A stretch of 64,000 nt of DNA from Microbacterium memoriense (GCF_025398275.1 NZ_JAODOR010000011.1:62001-126000); one strand, 5' to 3'. Numbered from the stretch's first letter, positions 27,290 through 39,563 are shown. Numbers and translations are program-made. The notes: generated by a model from the letters alone, not told the origin.

Positions 27290-27774
27290 GTCTGCGAGAC
27301 GCGACGGCGGAAGACCTCGCCGCCATCATGGACCTCGAGCGCACCTCGTTTCCGACGGATGCGTGGAGCGAAGCCATGATGCGCGAAGAACTCGCATCAC
27401 GCCACAGTCATTACGTGGTGCTCGAAGACGCCGGTATCTTGCTCGGGTACGGCGGGGTGCGCGCGGTAGAGCGGGCGGGCGATGCCGACATTCAGACGAT
27501 CGCGATCGCCGCTGCGGCGCGCGGGCGCGGCCGAGGTCGGGAGCTGCTCACCGCGCTGCTGCGGGCTGCCCGCGCGCGCGGCGCGCGCGAGGTTTTCCTT
27601 GAGGTACGCGCCGACAATCCGGTCGCGACGTCTCTCTACGCCTCGGAGGGGTTCCTCGAGATCGCCCGCCGCCCGCGCTACTACCAGCCGGACGATGTGG
27701 ATGCCGTCGTCATGAAGCTCGACTTGGTCGGATGGGTAGCCCGCGCGGCCGCGGATGCAGGGGTGTGCTCGTGA
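27286..27774 (+). CDS. rimI: ribosomal-protein-alanine N-acetyltransferase (GNAT)
   Basis: 162 aa GNAT fold: MDLERTSFPTDAWSEAMM, the acetyl-CoA loop AAARGRGRGRELL and VRADNPVATSLYASEGF. Placed between tsaB and tsaD as in many actinobacteria. Acetylates the N-terminus of ribosomal protein S18 in other bacteria; the substrate here is inferred from synteny. Confidence 0.9.
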   Translation: MSLRDATAEDLAAIMDLERTSFPTDAWSEAMMREELASRHSHYVVLEDAGILLGYGGVRAVERAGDADIQTIAIAAAARGRGRGRELLTALLRAARARGAREVFLEVRADNPVATSLYASEGFLEIARRPRYYQPDDVDAVVMKLDLVGWVARAAADAGVCS

Positions 27775-27868
27775 GAGCGTGGCAAAAGCAGGCTGAATCG
27801 GCTATTTCGACTGTTGCGCGGGGCTCGGAGTCGCTTTCAGCCTGCAACTCGCACGCGGAGGAGGTGCA

Positions 27869-28924
27869 ATGAGCCGCGACGAACCCCTGGTTCTGGGGAT
27901 TGAGACCAGTTGCGACGAGACCGGCATCGGAATCGTCCGCGGCCGGACCCTGCTCAGCAACACGATCGCCAGCTCGATGGACGAGCACGCCCGCTACGGC
28001 GGCGTCGTGCCCGAAGTCGCAGCGCGCGCGCACCTCGAGGCGCTGCAGCCGGCGATCGAGGCGGCCGTGGCCGACGCGGGGATCCGGCTCGAAGACCTGG
28101 ACGCCGTCGCCGTCACGAGCGGCCCCGGCCTCGCAGGCGCCCTGATGGTCGGTGTCGGTGCCGCTAAGGCATTGGCCGTGAGCCTCGACAAGCCGCTGTA
28201 CGCCGTGAATCACCTCGTCGGCCACATCGCCGCCGACCTCCTCACCGGCGAGGAGGTCGAGTATCCGACGGTCGCGCTGCTCGTCAGCGGCGGTCACACG
28301 TCGCTCCTCCTCGTCCGCGATCTCGTCAGCGACGTCGAGATGCTCGGCGAGACGATGGACGATGCCGCCGGCGAAGCGTTCGACAAGATCGCGCGAATCC
28401 TTGGGCTGCCCTACCCGGGAGGTCCAGAAATCGACCGGGTCGCCGCGACCGGCAACCCGGAGGCCATCCGGTTCCCGCGTGGTCTCTCCCGCGCATCCGA
28501 CATGGCCACTCGCCGGTACGACTTCTCGTTCTCGGGGCTGAAGACCGCGGTCGCCCGCTGGGTCGAGCAGCACGAAGCAGACGGGGTCGACATCGCCGAC
28601 GTCGCGGCGTCGTTCCGCGAAGCGGTCGTCGACGTGCTCGTGACGAAAGCGCTGGATGCCTGTGCCCGCCACGACGTGCCGCGTCTGCTGCTCGGCGGGG
28701 GCGTGATCGCCAATCGACGCCTTCGCGACGTGGCGCTCGAACGCGCCGCGGCCGCCGGGGTTGCCGTCCGCATCCCGCCGCTCAGCCTATGCACCGACAA
28801 CGGCGCGATGATCGCCGCCCTCGCGTCCGAGCTCATCCGCGGGGGGCGTCCCGCCTCGACGCTCGATTTCGGCGCCGATTCGACCCTCCCGGTCACCGAG
28901 ATCCAGGTGGCGGTGTCCGCGTGA
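27869..28924 (+). CDS. tsaD: tRNA N6-threonylcarbamoyltransferase TsaD
   Basis: 351 aa. Metal ligands His115 and His119 ([10 protein letters not shown]), ASKHA ATP motifs ([21 protein letters not shown]) and [11 protein letters not shown]. Catalyses transfer of the threonylcarbamoyl group to A37. A strong GGAGGAGG lies 5-6 nt before ATG 27869. A 10-bp inverted repeat (27788-27797 with 27836-27845) lies in the short gap after rimI. Confidence 0.96.
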   Translation: MSRDEPLVLGIETSCDETGIGIVRGRTLLSNTIASSMDEHARYGGVVPEVAARAHLEALQPAIEAAVADAGIRLEDLDAVAVTSGPGLAGALMVGVGAAKALAVSLDKPLYAVNHLVGHIAADLLTGEEVEYPTVALLVSGGHTSLLLVRDLVSDVEMLGETMDDAAGEAFDKIARILGLPYPGGPEIDRVAATGNPEAIRFPRGLSRASDMATRRYDFSFSGLKTAVARWVEQHEADGVDIADVAASFREAVVDVLVTKALDACARHDVPRLLLGGGVIANRRLRDVALERAAAAGVAVRIPPLSLCTDNGAMIAALASELIRGGRPASTLDFGADSTLPVTEIQVAVSA

Positions 28925-29343
28925 GCGATGAGCAGGAGAGCCCGCGCGTCGAGGCGCCGTCCGAGGACGTCGCACCCGTGTCGGCCGACTCGGCGCTGCC
29001 CGGGGAGCACCGCGGCGGATTCCACCGGCCCATGACCGAGCCGGTGCCCATCACCGAGTCGACGCACGTCGTCGACGTGCAATGGGCGCCGGTGGCGGCA
29101 CCCCTGCCGCGCAGCGCCGCATGGGCGCTCACGTTCGCGATCCTCGGTCTGATCGTGTCGTTCCTGGTCGGCTGGGGATTCCTCATCGGGCTCGTCGGCG
29201 CGGGCCTCGCGATCGTCGCACTTCGCCGCCCGTGGGAGTCGCGGGGCGCCGCGATCTGGGCCCTGTGCCTCAGCCTGCTGTCGGTCCTCTACAGCGCCGG
29301 CTGGCTCTGGTGGGCCTCAACCCAGGGCCCGCTCTTCGGCTGA
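28921..29343 (+). CDS. small membrane protein (DUF4190-like)
   Basis: 140 aa. GTG 28921 overlaps the tsaD stop (GTGA). An acidic/proline-rich N-terminal 60 residues precede two or three membrane segments ([40 protein letters not shown]). Resembles DUF4190-type proteins of unknown function. Convergent with the methyltransferase, 15 bp apart. Confidence 0.72.
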   Translation: MSDEQESPRVEAPSEDVAPVSADSALPGEHRGGFHRPMTEPVPITESTHVVDVQWAPVAAPLPRSAAWALTFAILGLIVSFLVGWGFLIGLVGAGLAIVALRRPWESRGAAIWALCLSLLSVLYSAGWLWWASTQGPLFG

Positions 29344-29358
29344 GCCAGGCGGGCGCCG

Positions 29359-30546
29359 TCAGATGCGGTCGGCGAGGAGAGTGAGTCTCGTCGATCCGAC
29401 GCGGGTGAGGATGAGGGTCGCCGACTCCGGACCCCGCAGCTTCAGCTTCGTCCGGAGCGCAGCGGGGTCGACGTCGACGCCGCGCTTCTTGATCTCCAGC
29501 GTCCCGATGCCACGGTCCTTCAACGCCCGCGCGAGCGCCTTCACATCCGAGGGCAGCCTCTCGCGTACGCGGAAGCTCTGCACGAACGGACTGGTGACAG
29601 CGGCATCCGAGGTCAGATAGGCGATCTTCGGATCGAGCATGCCGGCCTCGAGCGACCGTGCGACCTCGCCGATCAGCCGCGCACGGATGACCGCCCCGTC
29701 GGGCTCATGCACGTACTCACCGAGCTCGCGCACCGCAGCGTCGTCGGTGTCGTCGCCTGCTGTCAGCTCATGCGCGGCGTCCCCACGGATCACGAGCGCC
29801 GCGCGTCGGATGCCGTCGCGCGCCAGCGTCCCCGACCACAGCACGAGTTCGATCGTCGACCCGTCGACACTGATCCACTGCGCCTCGACGTCGTCGGGGA
29901 TCAGCGTGCGGTCGAACGCGGGGCCGAGCTTCACCCCCGCCGGGACCCGGCCCGCCAGGTCGAACACCCAGTCGAGCGAGGGGGACCAGTCGGCGGCGCC
30001 CACGCGAGTCGTCTCGGTGTGCCCCGCAGTGCGGCGCGCCGGGTCGAGCCAGACGGCGTCCACGCCGGAGAGGTCGACATCCTCGGCGCGCGCGCACGTC
30101 ACCGTCGCCGCGTCGCCGAACGGCGCCAGGTTGTATGCCGCAATGGCGGCGGTGATCTCATCCGCATCCACGGCCAGCACGTCCAGGCCGATGCCGGCGA
30201 AGCCGAGCGCATCGCCCCCGATCCCGCAGCCGAGGTCGGCGACCCGGGTCACGCCGGTGTCGCGGAAGCGCCCGGCGTGACGGGCTGCGACCGAAAGCCG
30301 GGTGGCCTGCTCGAGTCCGGCGCGGGTGAACAGCATCCGCTCGGCGAAGGGGCCGAACTTGGCGCGTGCGCGGCCGCGGAGCCGCGCCTGCCCGACGGCA
30401 GCGGAGACGAGGTCGGGGGAGAGACCGGATGCGCGCAGGCGCGACACCGCGCCGGTCACATCGGCGGGCGAGACGATCACTCCGAGCTCATCGACCAGAC
30501 GTAGCCCTTCGGGTGTCAGCAAGGCAGTCAGCTCGGCGTGGTCCAC
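29359..30546 (-). CDS. class I SAM-dependent methyltransferase with THUMP-like C-terminal domain
   Basis: 395 aa. SAM-binding motif VADLGCGIGGDALGFA (about 101-116), acidic VLAVDADE, and VDAVWLDPARR in the motif IV position. The C-terminal about 75 residues (ALARALKDRGIGTLEIKKRG; LRGPESATLIL) match the THUMP-like domain of this family. The target is probably RNA, but this is not established by sequence. It is divergent from groES. Confidence 0.85.
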   Translation of the reverse strand: MDHAELTALLTPEGLRLVDELGVIVSPADVTGAVSRLRASGLSPDLVSAAVGQARLRGRARAKFGPFAERMLFTRAGLEQATRLSVAARHAGRFRDTGVTRVADLGCGIGGDALGFAGIGLDVLAVDADEITAAIAAYNLAPFGDAATVTCARAEDVDLSGVDAVWLDPARRTAGHTETTRVGAADWSPSLDWVFDLAGRVPAGVKLGPAFDRTLIPDDVEAQWISVDGSTIELVLWSGTLARDGIRRAALVIRGDAAHELTAGDDTDDAAVRELGEYVHEPDGAVIRARLIGEVARSLEAGMLDPKIAYLTSDAAVTSPFVQSFRVRERLPSDVKALARALKDRGIGTLEIKKRGVDVDPAALRTKLKLRGPESATLILTRVGSTRLTLLADRI

Positions 30547-30583
30547 TCGGCCAGCCTAAACGGCTCGCTGGAACGACCGAGAG

Positions 30584-30610
30584 TTGGCACTCGCGTTGCA
30601 CGAGTGCCAA
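30584..30610 (+). promoter_or_regulatory. CIRCE operator 1 (HrcA binding site)
   Basis: TTGGCACTC-N9-GAGTGCCAA, a perfect 9-9-9 inverted repeat close to the CIRCE consensus (TTAGCACTC-N9-GAGTGCTAA). It covers the -35 of the groES promoter, so HrcA binding would block transcription until heat shock. Confidence 0.92.
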
Positions 30611-30624
30611 CAGCGCCCTAGACT
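30596..30624 (+). promoter_or_regulatory. groES promoter
   Basis: -35 TTGCAC (30596-30601), 17-bp spacer, -10 TAGACT (30619-30624). It lies between and over the two CIRCE sites, leaving a leader of about 65 nt before groES. Confidence 0.7.
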
Positions 30625-30628
30625 TGAG

Positions 30629-30655
30629 TTAGCACTCCACCGGTGTGGGTGCCAA
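30629..30655 (+). promoter_or_regulatory. CIRCE operator 2 (HrcA binding site)
   Basis: TTAGCACTC-N9-GGGTGCCAA. The left arm is the exact consensus; the right arm departs at two positions. It sits at the expected transcription start, so it would also be present in the mRNA leader. Confidence 0.85.
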
Positions 30656-30696
30656 TCAGTCTTGAAGTTCTACGCCCAGCAAGAAAGAGGTAGACC

Positions 30697-30993
30697 GTGT
30701 CGGTTTCCATCAAGCCGCTCGAAGACCGCATCGTCATCAAGCAGGTCGAGGCTGAGCAGGTCACGTCCAGTGGCCTCGTCATCCCCGACACCGCGAAGGA
30801 GAAGCCCCAGGAGGGTGAAGTCCACGCGGTCGGCCCCGGCCGCATCGACGACAACGGCAACCGCGTGCCGCTCGACGTCGCCGTCGGCGACCGTGTCATC
30901 TACAGCAAGTACGGCGGCACCGAGGTGAAGTTCGGCGGCGAGGAGTTCCTCGTCCTGTCGGCTCGCGACGTGCTCGCGGTCGTCGTTCGCTGA
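30697..30993 (+). CDS. groES: co-chaperonin GroES
   Basis: 98 aa Cpn10, full length: [15 protein letters not shown], the mobile-loop region around [19 protein letters not shown], and [16 protein letters not shown] start with AAGAGG 7 nt upstream. It caps the GroEL cage. No groEL follows: a strong terminator ends the transcript, so groES is monocistronic and GroEL must be encoded elsewhere. Confidence 0.97.
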   Translation: MSVSIKPLEDRIVIKQVEAEQVTSSGLVIPDTAKEKPQEGEVHAVGPGRIDDNGNRVPLDVAVGDRVIYSKYGGTEVKFGGEEFLVLSARDVLAVVVR

Positions 30994-31003
30994 CACCGCT
31001 TTT

Positions 31004-31041
31004 CGACGAAGGCCCCCGGATTCTTCCGGGGGCCTTCGTCG
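31004..31041 (+). terminator. groES intrinsic terminator
   Basis: Perfect 16-bp stem CGACGAAGGCCCCCGG / CCGGGGGCCTTCGTCG with loop ATTCTT, followed by TTTCC, 10 bp after the groES stop. Confidence 0.9.
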
Positions 31042-31193
31042 TTTCCTCCCGGCGCTTTCGCCCGACCCGACACCTTGCGCGCGATCCGACAGCTTCTTTG
31101 CGGGATGATCTTGTCGGCTCGCGCGGAGTTTGTCGGCTCGGCGACGAGGGGCGGGTCGGATGCCGCGTGGCCCGCGAAGTGTCACGACCGTTC

Positions 31194-31199
31194 TAGGCT
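31194..31199 (+). promoter_or_regulatory. -10-like box TAGGCT (leaderless rarD)
   Basis: TAGGCT ends 7 nt before ATG 31207. The preceding 130 bp hold no gene; GTCGGCTCG is repeated at about 31112 and 31132. Confidence 0.4.
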
Positions 31200-31206
31200 T
31201 GGACCC

Positions 31207-32136
31207 ATGACACCCGACGAGCACGCCCGCGAAGAGCGACTCGGCGGAATCTACGCGTTCGTCGCCTACTTCCTCTGGGGCTTCATGCCCCTCTACTTCC
31301 TCACGTTGGCGCCCACGGGACCGTGGGAGGTCGTCAGCTGGCGCATCCTGTTCTCGCTCGCGTTCTGTGCGGTCCTGCTGACCATCACGCGGACCTGGCG
31401 GAAGCTCATCGCGATCCTCCGCGATCGCCGCCTCGTGTTCTGGACGATCATCGCGGGCCTGCTGATCTATGTGAACTGGCAGGTGTTCCTCATCTCGACC
31501 CTGACCGGTCACGTGATCGAGGGAAGCCTCGGCTACTTCATCAACCCGATCGTCACGGTGCTGCTCGGCGTCCTCGTGCTGAAGGAGCGCCTGCGCGTCG
31601 CGCAGTGGGTCGCGATCGGCATCGCCGCGCTCGCCGTCGTGGTCATCGTCGTGGGATACGGCGCCTTCCCGTGGATCGCCCTCACGCTCGCCGCGTCGTT
31701 CGGCACGTACGGGCTCGTGAAGAAGCAGATCGGTCCGCAGGTGGATGCTGTCAGCGGCCTCACGCTCGAATCCCTCTGGCTGGCGCCGATCGCCGGCATC
31801 CAACTCGTCGTCGTCGGCGCGACGACCGGCCTCACGATCGGGACGCTCGGACTCGGGCACACGACGCTGCTCCTGCTCGCCGGTGTCATCACGGCGATCC
31901 CGTTGCTCCTGTTCGCCGCGGGCGCGCGCCGCGCGCCGCTGAGCGTGATCGGCCTGCTCCAGTTCGTCGCGCCGATCCTGCAGTTCATCACCGGAGCGTG
32001 GCTGCTGCAGGAGCCGATGCCGCTCGAGCGGTGGATCGGCTTCGCCCTGGTGTGGGTCGCGCTGATCGTCCTCACGGTCGACTCCCTGCGCGCGGCACGC
32101 AAGTCGCGCACCGCCGTCATCGGGCCCGTGGTGTGA
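31207..32136 (+). CDS. rarD: EamA-family transporter RarD
   Basis: 309 aa, ten membrane segments. GIYAFVAYFLWGFMPLYF and SLGYFINPIVTVLLGVLVLKERL are typical of RarD. ATG 31207 is preferred to an in-frame start at 31075, which would add a non-homologous leader. Drug/metabolite transporter superfamily; substrate unknown (named for chloramphenicol sensitivity in Pseudomonas). Confidence 0.88.
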   Translation: MTPDEHAREERLGGIYAFVAYFLWGFMPLYFLTLAPTGPWEVVSWRILFSLAFCAVLLTITRTWRKLIAILRDRRLVFWTIIAGLLIYVNWQVFLISTLTGHVIEGSLGYFINPIVTVLLGVLVLKERLRVAQWVAIGIAALAVVVIVVGYGAFPWIALTLAASFGTYGLVKKQIGPQVDAVSGLTLESLWLAPIAGIQLVVVGATTGLTIGTLGLGHTTLLLLAGVITAIPLLLFAAGARRAPLSVIGLLQFVAPILQFITGAWLLQEPMPLERWIGFALVWVALIVLTVDSLRAARKSRTAVIGPVV

Positions 32137-32182
32137 GAACGCTCCCTCGCGCGTGATCGCACGGAAAAGTAACGATTGAGTC

Positions 32183-32202
32183 GTGTTACATGTCGTTAAC
32201 AC
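32183..32202. promoter_or_regulatory. inverted repeat upstream of livK, possible operator
   Basis: GTGTTA-N8-TAACAC about 95 bp before livK. It also contains GTTAC-N6-TTAAC, loosely like a nitrogen-regulator (GlnR) half-site pair. No regulator can be assigned from sequence. Confidence 0.35.
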
Positions 32203-32294
32203 ATTGCAACACTCGCGAGACCACCCTGAGGTTAGGTTTATCCCACTGGGGCCGTTCCTGAGCTGTCCCGTGTTCACCTACACCAAGGAGCAAA

Positions 32295-33560
32295 ATGAGC
32301 GTCTTCACACGTTCACGCGCCGGCAAGGCACTCGGCGGCATCGCCGTTGTCGCTGTCAGCGCGGTCCTTCTCGCCGGCTGTGCCGGCGGAGGAACCACCA
32401 CCACCCCGTCCGAGAGCAGCGCTCCCGCCGAGGACCTGACCCTCAAGATCGGAAGCGTGCTGCCCCAGACCGGTAGCCTCGCCTTCCTCGGCCCGCCCGA
32501 GGAAGCCGGCGTCCTGCTGGCCGTCAACGAGGTCAACGAAGCAGCCAAGGGCATTACGGTCGACTTCACCCCGGGTGACTCGGGTGACGCGGACAACAAG
32601 GCGTTCGAGACCACGGTTCCCAAGCTCCAGAACGCGGGAGTGTCGGCCATGATCGGCGCCGCCGCCTCGGGTGTGACCAAGCTCTTCCTCGACTCCAACG
32701 TCGCGGCCGGCATCATCACCTTCTCGCCGGCGAACACCTCGCCGGACTTCACCACGTGGGAGGACGACAACCTCTACTGGCGTACCGCCCCCAGCGACCT
32801 GCTGCAGGGTGAGGTGCTCGGAAACCTTGTCGCCGAAGACGGCCACAAGAACATCGGCATCATCTACCAGAACGACGCGTACGGCACCGGCCTCTTCGGC
32901 GTCGTGAAGGAGGTCTTCGAGTCCACCGGCGGTACCGTCGTGGCCGAGGCGTCCTACAACGACGGCGACAGCTCGTTCGACGCTCAGGTGGCGACGGTTG
33001 CGGCCTCCAACCCCGACGCGATCGTGCTGATCACGTTCGACCAGTTCGCGACGATCGCGCCGCTCCTGGTCAACGCCGGCCAGAGCGCGGAGAACTTCTA
33101 CCTCGTCGACGGAAACCTCAAGCAGTGGGGTGCCGACGTGTCGGTCTCGCTCGAGGGCGCGAAGGGCACGACGCCCGGACCGGTGCTCGAGGACGACTTC
33201 AAGGAGCGCCTGAACGCTGCGTGGGTCGACGGTGGCAGCACCGACCTCGAGGACTTCTCGTACGCGGCTGAGTCCTACGACGCCGTCATCCTGCTGGCAC
33301 TCGCGTCGCTCGCGGCCGGCTCGGCAACGGGCCCCGACATCGCGACCAAGCTCCAGGAAGTCTCTGGCGGCAGCGGTGAGGGCACGACGTGCACCTCGTT
33401 CGCAGAGTGCGCCGACATCATCCTCGAGGGTGGCGTGGCCGACTACGACGGATACTCCGGACCCGTCACGTTCGACGACGCCGGCGACCCGACCGAAGCA
33501 TCCATCGGTATCTTCCAGTTCGGTGCCGACAACATGCACGAGCGCGTCGAAACTCGCTGA
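32295..33560 (+). CDS. livK: branched-chain amino acid ABC transporter substrate-binding lipoprotein
   Basis: 421 aa. Lipoprotein signal with lipobox LLAGC (Cys about 29), then a Thr/Ser linker and a Leu/Ile/Val-binding (periplasmic-binding type I) fold: LKIGSVLPQTGSLAFLGPP, VSAMIGAAASGVTK, GIIYQNDAYGTGLFG, DAIVLITFDQFATIAPLL. AAGGAG 4 nt before ATG. It delivers ligand to the LivHMGF complex encoded on the opposite strand immediately downstream. An exact substrate (Leu/Ile/Val, amide or urea) is not certain. Confidence 0.92.
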   Translation: MSVFTRSRAGKALGGIAVVAVSAVLLAGCAGGGTTTTPSESSAPAEDLTLKIGSVLPQTGSLAFLGPPEEAGVLLAVNEVNEAAKGITVDFTPGDSGDADNKAFETTVPKLQNAGVSAMIGAAASGVTKLFLDSNVAAGIITFSPANTSPDFTTWEDDNLYWRTAPSDLLQGEVLGNLVAEDGHKNIGIIYQNDAYGTGLFGVVKEVFESTGGTVVAEASYNDGDSSFDAQVATVAASNPDAIVLITFDQFATIAPLLVNAGQSAENFYLVDGNLKQWGADVSVSLEGAKGTTPGPVLEDDFKERLNAAWVDGGSTDLEDFSYAAESYDAVILLALASLAAGSATGPDIATKLQEVSGGSGEGTTCTSFAECADIILEGGVADYDGYSGPVTFDDAGDPTEASIGIFQFGADNMHERVETR

Positions 33561-33576
33561 GTTTCTCACGCACCAC

Positions 33577-33608
33577 GGAAGGGCCCCGGAGCAATCCGGG
33601 GCCCTTCC
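33577..33608 (+). terminator. livK terminator hairpin
   Basis: 14-bp stem GGAAGGGCCCCGGA / TCCGGGGCCCTTCC with GCAA loop, 16 bp after the livK stop. No clear T-run. Confidence 0.75.
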
Positions 33609-33668
33609 CGCGTGTGCGGCCGGCATCCCGCGGCGCTCCCTCCCTTCTCGCGGGGAGCGGGGCGCAAA

Positions 33669-33709
33669 GAAGGGGGGTGGATGCCGGGAACCGGCATCCA
33701 CCCCCCTTC
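33669..33709 (-). terminator. livHMGF operon terminator (bidirectional hairpin)
   Basis: Perfect 19-bp stem GAAGGGGGGTGGATGCCGG / CCGGCATCCACCCCCCTTC with a 3-nt loop. On the - strand it is followed by TTTGCG and lies 18 bp past the livF stop, so it probably serves that operon and insulates it from livK. Confidence 0.85.
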
Positions 33710-33727
33710 ACAGGCGCTGTGGGTGCG

Positions 33728-34510
33728 TCAGTGGGACTCGTCCTCGCCCAGAGTTCCCAGGTACAGGCCGATGACCTGCGGGTCGTTCAGCAGGTCGCGA
33801 CCGGTGCCGTGGTGCGCATCGCGGCCCTGGTCGAGCACGTAACCGCGGTCGCAGATCTGCAGGCAGCGGCGGGCGTTCTGCTCGACCATGATCGTCGTCA
33901 CGCCGGCCTTGTTGATGTCGGAGACGCGGATGAACGCGTCGTCCTGGCGGACGGGGGACAGGCCCGCGCTCGGCTCATCGAGCAGCAGCACGGACGGGTC
34001 CATCATGAGCGCACGGCTCATCGCGACCATCTGGCGTTCACCACCGGAGAGCGAACCGGCACGCTGCTTCAGACGTTTGCCGAGTTCGGCGAAGATTCCG
34101 GTGACGAACTCGAGACGCTCCGCGTAGATCTTCGGATTCTGGAAGAGCCCCATCTGCAGGTTCTCTTCGATCGACAGCGACGGGAAGACGTTGTTGTTCT
34201 GCGGCACGAAGGCCACCCCGCGGTGCACGAGCTTGTCGGCCTTGAGCCCGACGATCGACTCACCGTTCAGTGTGATGTCGCCGCCGCGCACCTTCACCAT
34301 GCCGAAGATCGACTTCAACAGCGTCGACTTCCCGGCACCGTTGGGCCCGATGATCCCGATCAGTTCGCCCTTGCGGGCGACAAGATTGGCGCCGTTGATG
34401 ATGTTGATGCCGGGCAGGTAACCGGCCGTGAGGTCCTTGACGTCGACGACGATCTCGGCCGTCGACGGGCCCTCGGTGGGTGTCAGCACAGGAGCGGTCT
34501 CGCCGGTCAC
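33728..34510 (-). CDS. livF: branched-chain amino acid ABC transporter ATPase LivF
   Basis: 260 aa. GTG 34510 overlaps the livG stop (GTGA); the longer in-frame ORF antisense to livG is spurious. Walker A GPNGAGKST, signature LSGGERQM, Walker B VLLLDEPSAGL, and the LivF-type C-terminus (LLNDPQVIGLYLGTL). It powers import with LivG. Confidence 0.93.
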   Translation of the reverse strand: MTGETAPVLTPTEGPSTAEIVVDVKDLTAGYLPGINIINGANLVARKGELIGIIGPNGAGKSTLLKSIFGMVKVRGGDITLNGESIVGLKADKLVHRGVAFVPQNNNVFPSLSIEENLQMGLFQNPKIYAERLEFVTGIFAELGKRLKQRAGSLSGGERQMVAMSRALMMDPSVLLLDEPSAGLSPVRQDDAFIRVSDINKAGVTTIMVEQNARRCLQICDRGYVLDQGRDAHHGTGRDLLNDPQVIGLYLGTLGEDESH

Positions 34511-35505
34511 TTGTTCTCCTCCTCGGCTTCGGCGATCGCCGCGGCCTCGTCCTCTTTGATCTCTTCCAGGAGAGCGATCGCGGACGTGTCGAGCTCGCCC
34601 GATACGCGCCCGGTGACGACACCGAGGTCGACGTCCTGATGGCTGCCCAGGTACGCGTCGATGACGGCCTGGTCTTCCATCACGGTGTCCGGCGGGCCCT
34701 CGGCGACGACCTTTCCTTCGGCCATCACGACGACCCAGTCGGCGATGTGGCGCACCATGTGCATGTCGTGCTCGACGAAGAGCACGGTCACACCCAGATC
34801 CTTGAGATCGAGGATGTGGTCCAGCAGCGACTGCGTGAGGGCGGGGTTGACCCCGGCCATCGGTTCGTCGAGCATGACCAGGTTGGGATCGCTCATGAGG
34901 GCGCGGGCCATCTCGAGGAGCTTCCGCTGGCCGCCCGAGAGCGACGCGGCGAAGTCCTTCTCCTTGGCGTCGAGCTTGAAGCGCGCGAGCAGACCGCGCG
35001 CCTTCTCCTCGTTCGCCGTCTCCTGGCCGCGCCACGTGGCCGGCAGGAACGACTGCCAGAAGCGCTCACCCTTCTGGTTCGGTGCACCGAGCTTCATGTT
35101 CTCGAGCACCGTGAGCAGCGAGAGCGCCTTGGTGAGCTGGAAGGTGCGCACCTGACCCATCCGCGCCACCTTGAAGGCGGGGATGCCGGCCAGATTCTTG
35201 CCGTCGTACGACCATTCGCCCGTGTTCGGATTGTCGAACCCGCACAGCAGGTTGAACAGGGTGGTCTTGCCGGCGCCGTTCGGGCCGATGAGAGCCGTGA
35301 TGGCGTTGCGGGGGATCTCGAGGTGCTCGACGTCGACGGCGGTGAGGCCCCCGAAGCGGCGCGTGACACCGTCGATCACCATGATCGGGTCGACTTTGGC
35401 GACACCGGGGACCGGTTCGCCCTTTGCAAGGCCGGTCGCCTTGGGCCGGGCGATACTGCCCGTCGCGGGTGCCGTCACGGCATCCGGATTCTGATCACTT
35501 GACAA
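34507..35505 (-). CDS. livG: branched-chain amino acid ABC transporter ATPase LivG
   Basis: 332 aa, longer than the usual 255-290 because of an N-terminal stretch of about 40 residues and an acidic C-terminal tail (about 285-332, ending EAEEENK). Walker A GPNGAGKTT, signature LSGGQRKLLEMARAL, VMLDEPMAGVNP. The start is TTG 35505 with GGGAG 8 nt upstream, overlapping the livM end by 11 bp. Confidence 0.92.
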   Translation of the reverse strand: MSSDQNPDAVTAPATGSIARPKATGLAKGEPVPGVAKVDPIMVIDGVTRRFGGLTAVDVEHLEIPRNAITALIGPNGAGKTTLFNLLCGFDNPNTGEWSYDGKNLAGIPAFKVARMGQVRTFQLTKALSLLTVLENMKLGAPNQKGERFWQSFLPATWRGQETANEEKARGLLARFKLDAKEKDFAASLSGGQRKLLEMARALMSDPNLVMLDEPMAGVNPALTQSLLDHILDLKDLGVTVLFVEHDMHMVRHIADWVVVMAEGKVVAEGPPDTVMEDQAVIDAYLGSHQDVDLGVVTGRVSGELDTSAIALLEEIKEDEAAAIAEAEEENK

Positions 35506-36484
35506 AGGTCATCTCCCTCTTGTCGCCGAGGAGTCCCTGCGGCCTGAAGATCACGAGGAGCATGAGCGCGACGCCCACGAGGATGTACCGGAGGGTTCCG
35601 GCCTGGATATCGGTCATCGGCAGCCATCCGGCCTTCGCCATCTCGGGAAGCAGGTTGCCGAGGAGCGCCATGACCATCCAGAAGATGACGGCGCCGACCG
35701 ACGGTCCGAAGATCGTCGATGCGCCGCCGAGCAGCAGGATCGTCCAGAGGAAGAAGGTCAACGCCGTCGTGTAGCTGGACGGGATGACCGCGGACGGCAG
35801 GACGTAGACGATGCCACCGAGGGCGCCGATCACACCACCGACCACGAGAGCCTGCATCTTGTAGGCGAAGACGTTCTTGCCGAGCGAGCGCACGGCATCC
35901 TCGTCCTCACGGATTCCCTTGAGGACGCGGCCCCAAGGGCTCTTCATGAGCGACCAGACGACGAAGAGGGACAGCGCCAACACGAGCAGGCCGAACACGA
36001 TCACCCAGAGTTGCTGTGCCGTGTACTGCCAGGGTCCCCAGCCGTACCGCTCGCCCGTGGGAAGCACGGGGAAGGGATTGGATGACTGGAAGCTGCCGTT
36101 GTAGTTGCCGAGGCCGTCGGCCGAGTTGGTCCACTCGTCGAAAACCTGCGTCGTGAACAGAAGTCGCACGATCTCGGCCGCCGCGATCGTGACGATCGCG
36201 AGGTAGTCGGCGCGTAGTCGCAGCGTCGGCACACCCAGGATCACGGCGAAGATCGCCGCCAGCACGAGCCCGAGGAGCATGGCCAGGTACCAGGGCAGGC
36301 CGAAGGTCAGGATGCCGATCGCGTAGCCGTAGGCGCCGAGCGCCATGAAGCCGGCCATACCGAAGTTCAGCAGGCCCGCGTAGCCGAAGTGCACGGCCAG
36401 GCCCGTCGCCGCAAGGGCATAGGCGATCGTGACCGGGCTCAGCAGGTAGCTGAGCGTGTTGGAGAGGATGGAAGCCCAATCCAT
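35495..36484 (-). CDS. livM: branched-chain amino acid ABC transporter permease LivM
   Basis: 329 aa with 8-10 membrane segments. HFGYAGLLNFGMAGFMALGAYGYAIG is the LivM N-terminal signature, and LRADYLAIVTIAAAEIVRLL and the EDEDAVRSLGKN loop follow. Forms the membrane channel with LivH. Starts 5 bp after livH ends. Confidence 0.93.
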   Translation of the reverse strand: MDWASILSNTLSYLLSPVTIAYALAATGLAVHFGYAGLLNFGMAGFMALGAYGYAIGILTFGLPWYLAMLLGLVLAAIFAVILGVPTLRLRADYLAIVTIAAAEIVRLLFTTQVFDEWTNSADGLGNYNGSFQSSNPFPVLPTGERYGWGPWQYTAQQLWVIVFGLLVLALSLFVVWSLMKSPWGRVLKGIREDEDAVRSLGKNVFAYKMQALVVGGVIGALGGIVYVLPSAVIPSSYTTALTFFLWTILLLGGASTIFGPSVGAVIFWMVMALLGNLLPEMAKAGWLPMTDIQAGTLRYILVGVALMLLVIFRPQGLLGDKREMTFVK

Positions 36485-36489
36485 GGCTG

Positions 36490-39563
<3,074 letters not shown>

